Below are positions 5,913 through 6,694 of a stretch of DNA of 6,694 bases, in pieces. Positions within the stretch are counted from its first letter, which is position 1, and the number at the start of each line of letters is the position of its first letter. The position numbers were made by a program, and so were the translations under genes. The stretch comes from Agrobacterium fabrum (GTDB taxonomy: Bacteria > Pseudomonadota > Alphaproteobacteria > Rhizobiales > Rhizobiaceae), in the NCBI GenBank assembly GCA_003241215.1, contig QFOL01000218.1, forward strand, positions 1 through 6,694, given 5' to 3'. The notes under the pieces were generated by a model that had not been told where the DNA came from, did no database searches, and saw only the letters and a list, made by a program, of their open reading frames with translations.

Positions 5913-6691
5913 GCGCGGTGGTTTCTCCAGCACAGGCGGTAAAGAAGCCGCCTTTCGGCACAATCCTGCTGCTCGGCGTGCTGATTGCGGTCATCCTGTG
6001 GCTGATCCTCGATCCATCGCTCGGTCAGGTGCTGCTGCAATGGCTGCCTTATCTCGGCAAGGGTTTTGCCATGAATGTGCTGATCAGCATCCTTGCGATC
6101 GCCATCGGCACCTTCATCGGCGTCCTCCTCGGCATCATGGAGCTTGCGCCCTACCGTCTGGTGCGGGCGCCGGCGCTCACCTATGTGCAGGTCTTCCGTA
6201 ACGCCCCGCATCTGGTGCTGATCTTCGCCGCGACCTACATCTTCCCCTTCGAGATCGTCGCCTTCGGCAACTACATACCCTTCCCGGACTGGATCAAGGC
6301 CGTCGTCGGTCTCGCCATTCCGGCCAGCGCCCATATCGCCGAAATCACCCGCGGCGCCATCCAGTCCATTCCGACGGCGCAATGGGAAGCGGCGCAGGGC
6401 CTTGGCTTCTCACGTAACCAGACGCTGCGCTGGATCATCCTGCCGCAATGCGTGAAACGTTCGCTGCCGCCATGGATGAACCTTTATGCGTCGATCACCA
6501 TGGGTACAGCACTTGCCTCGCTGGTCGGCGTGCATGAGCTACTGCACGCCGCGACAGACGCCAGCACCGCCGTGCAGCGCAACGATTTCACCGTTGTGGT
6601 CTATCTCACCGTTCTGATGGCGTTCTTCCTGTTCTGCTATCCCGTCTCCCGTTTCACGCAGCGCCTCGAGCGGCGCTTCGCTTCCCGCTGA
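5909..6691 (+). CDS. Amino-acid-type ABC importer, inner-membrane permease 2 (HisM/GlnP family)
   Basis: The 260-residue protein is the second pore subunit. Hydrophobic segments lie near residues 17-33, 55-78, 99-118, 130-143 and 228-247. YVQVFRNAPHLVLIF (92-106) aligns with the permease signature of its neighbour, and the EAA loop is canonical: EAAQGLGF (159-166) followed by WIILP (174-178). Its ATG shares ATGA with the stop of permease 1, which points to translational coupling and equal amounts of the two subunits, as expected for a heterodimeric pore. The two permeases are clearly divergent from each other, so this is not a recent duplication. Only three bases follow the stop in the window. 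The ATP-binding subunit is missing here and is likely the next gene, since the order binding protein, permease, permease, ATPase is common in this family. Confidence 0.93.
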   Translation: MSAVVSPAQAVKKPPFGTILLLGVLIAVILWLILDPSLGQVLLQWLPYLGKGFAMNVLISILAIAIGTFIGVLLGIMELAPYRLVRAPALTYVQVFRNAPHLVLIFAATYIFPFEIVAFGNYIPFPDWIKAVVGLAIPASAHIAEITRGAIQSIPTAQWEAAQGLGFSRNQTLRWIILPQCVKRSLPPWMNLYASITMGTALASLVGVHELLHAATDASTAVQRNDFTVVVYLTVLMAFFLFCYPVSRFTQRLERRFASR

Positions 6692-6694
6692 TTG

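Overview
The window looks like chromosomal DNA of an alphaproteobacterium of the Rhizobiaceae (Agrobacterium/Rhizobium type). The grounds are high-GC coding sequence with strong G/C preference at third codon positions, a long-form malic enzyme with a C-terminal phosphotransacetylase-like domain, and an intergenic palindromic repeat of the RIME-like kind common in this family. The assignment to genus is inference.

Layout. Positions 1-975 (minus strand) hold the first 325 codons of a mannose-1-phosphate guanylyltransferase (manC) that starts with GTG and runs off the left edge. A 477-base divergent intergenic region (976-1452) follows, with several short perfect palindromes but no supportable gene. 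Positions 1453-3741 (plus) encode a complete 762-residue MaeB-type malic enzyme. Directly behind it, at 3768-3886, lies a RIME-like pair of inverted hairpin units. An AT-rich leader then precedes an amino-acid-type ABC importer operon: a periplasmic binding protein (4135-4974), a 194-base gap holding a hairpin and a good intrinsic terminator, and two HisM/GlnP-type permeases (5169-5912 and 5909-6691) whose stop and start codons overlap as ATGA. The ATPase gene is not in the window and would be expected just past the right edge.

Functionally these are three unrelated units: supply of GDP-mannose for surface polysaccharide; decarboxylation of malate to pyruvate, probably gated by acetyl-CoA; and import of a polar solute, probably an amino acid or a relative. 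The binding protein and permeases form one operon, and the terminator inside it probably keeps binding-protein mRNA in excess over permease mRNA.

I found no clear sign of a new system. The points worth a second look are the binding protein's departures from the usual ligand-pocket pattern, the loss of the catalytic Ser-Arg pair in the malic enzyme's phosphotransacetylase domain, the intra-operon terminator, and the repeat element.
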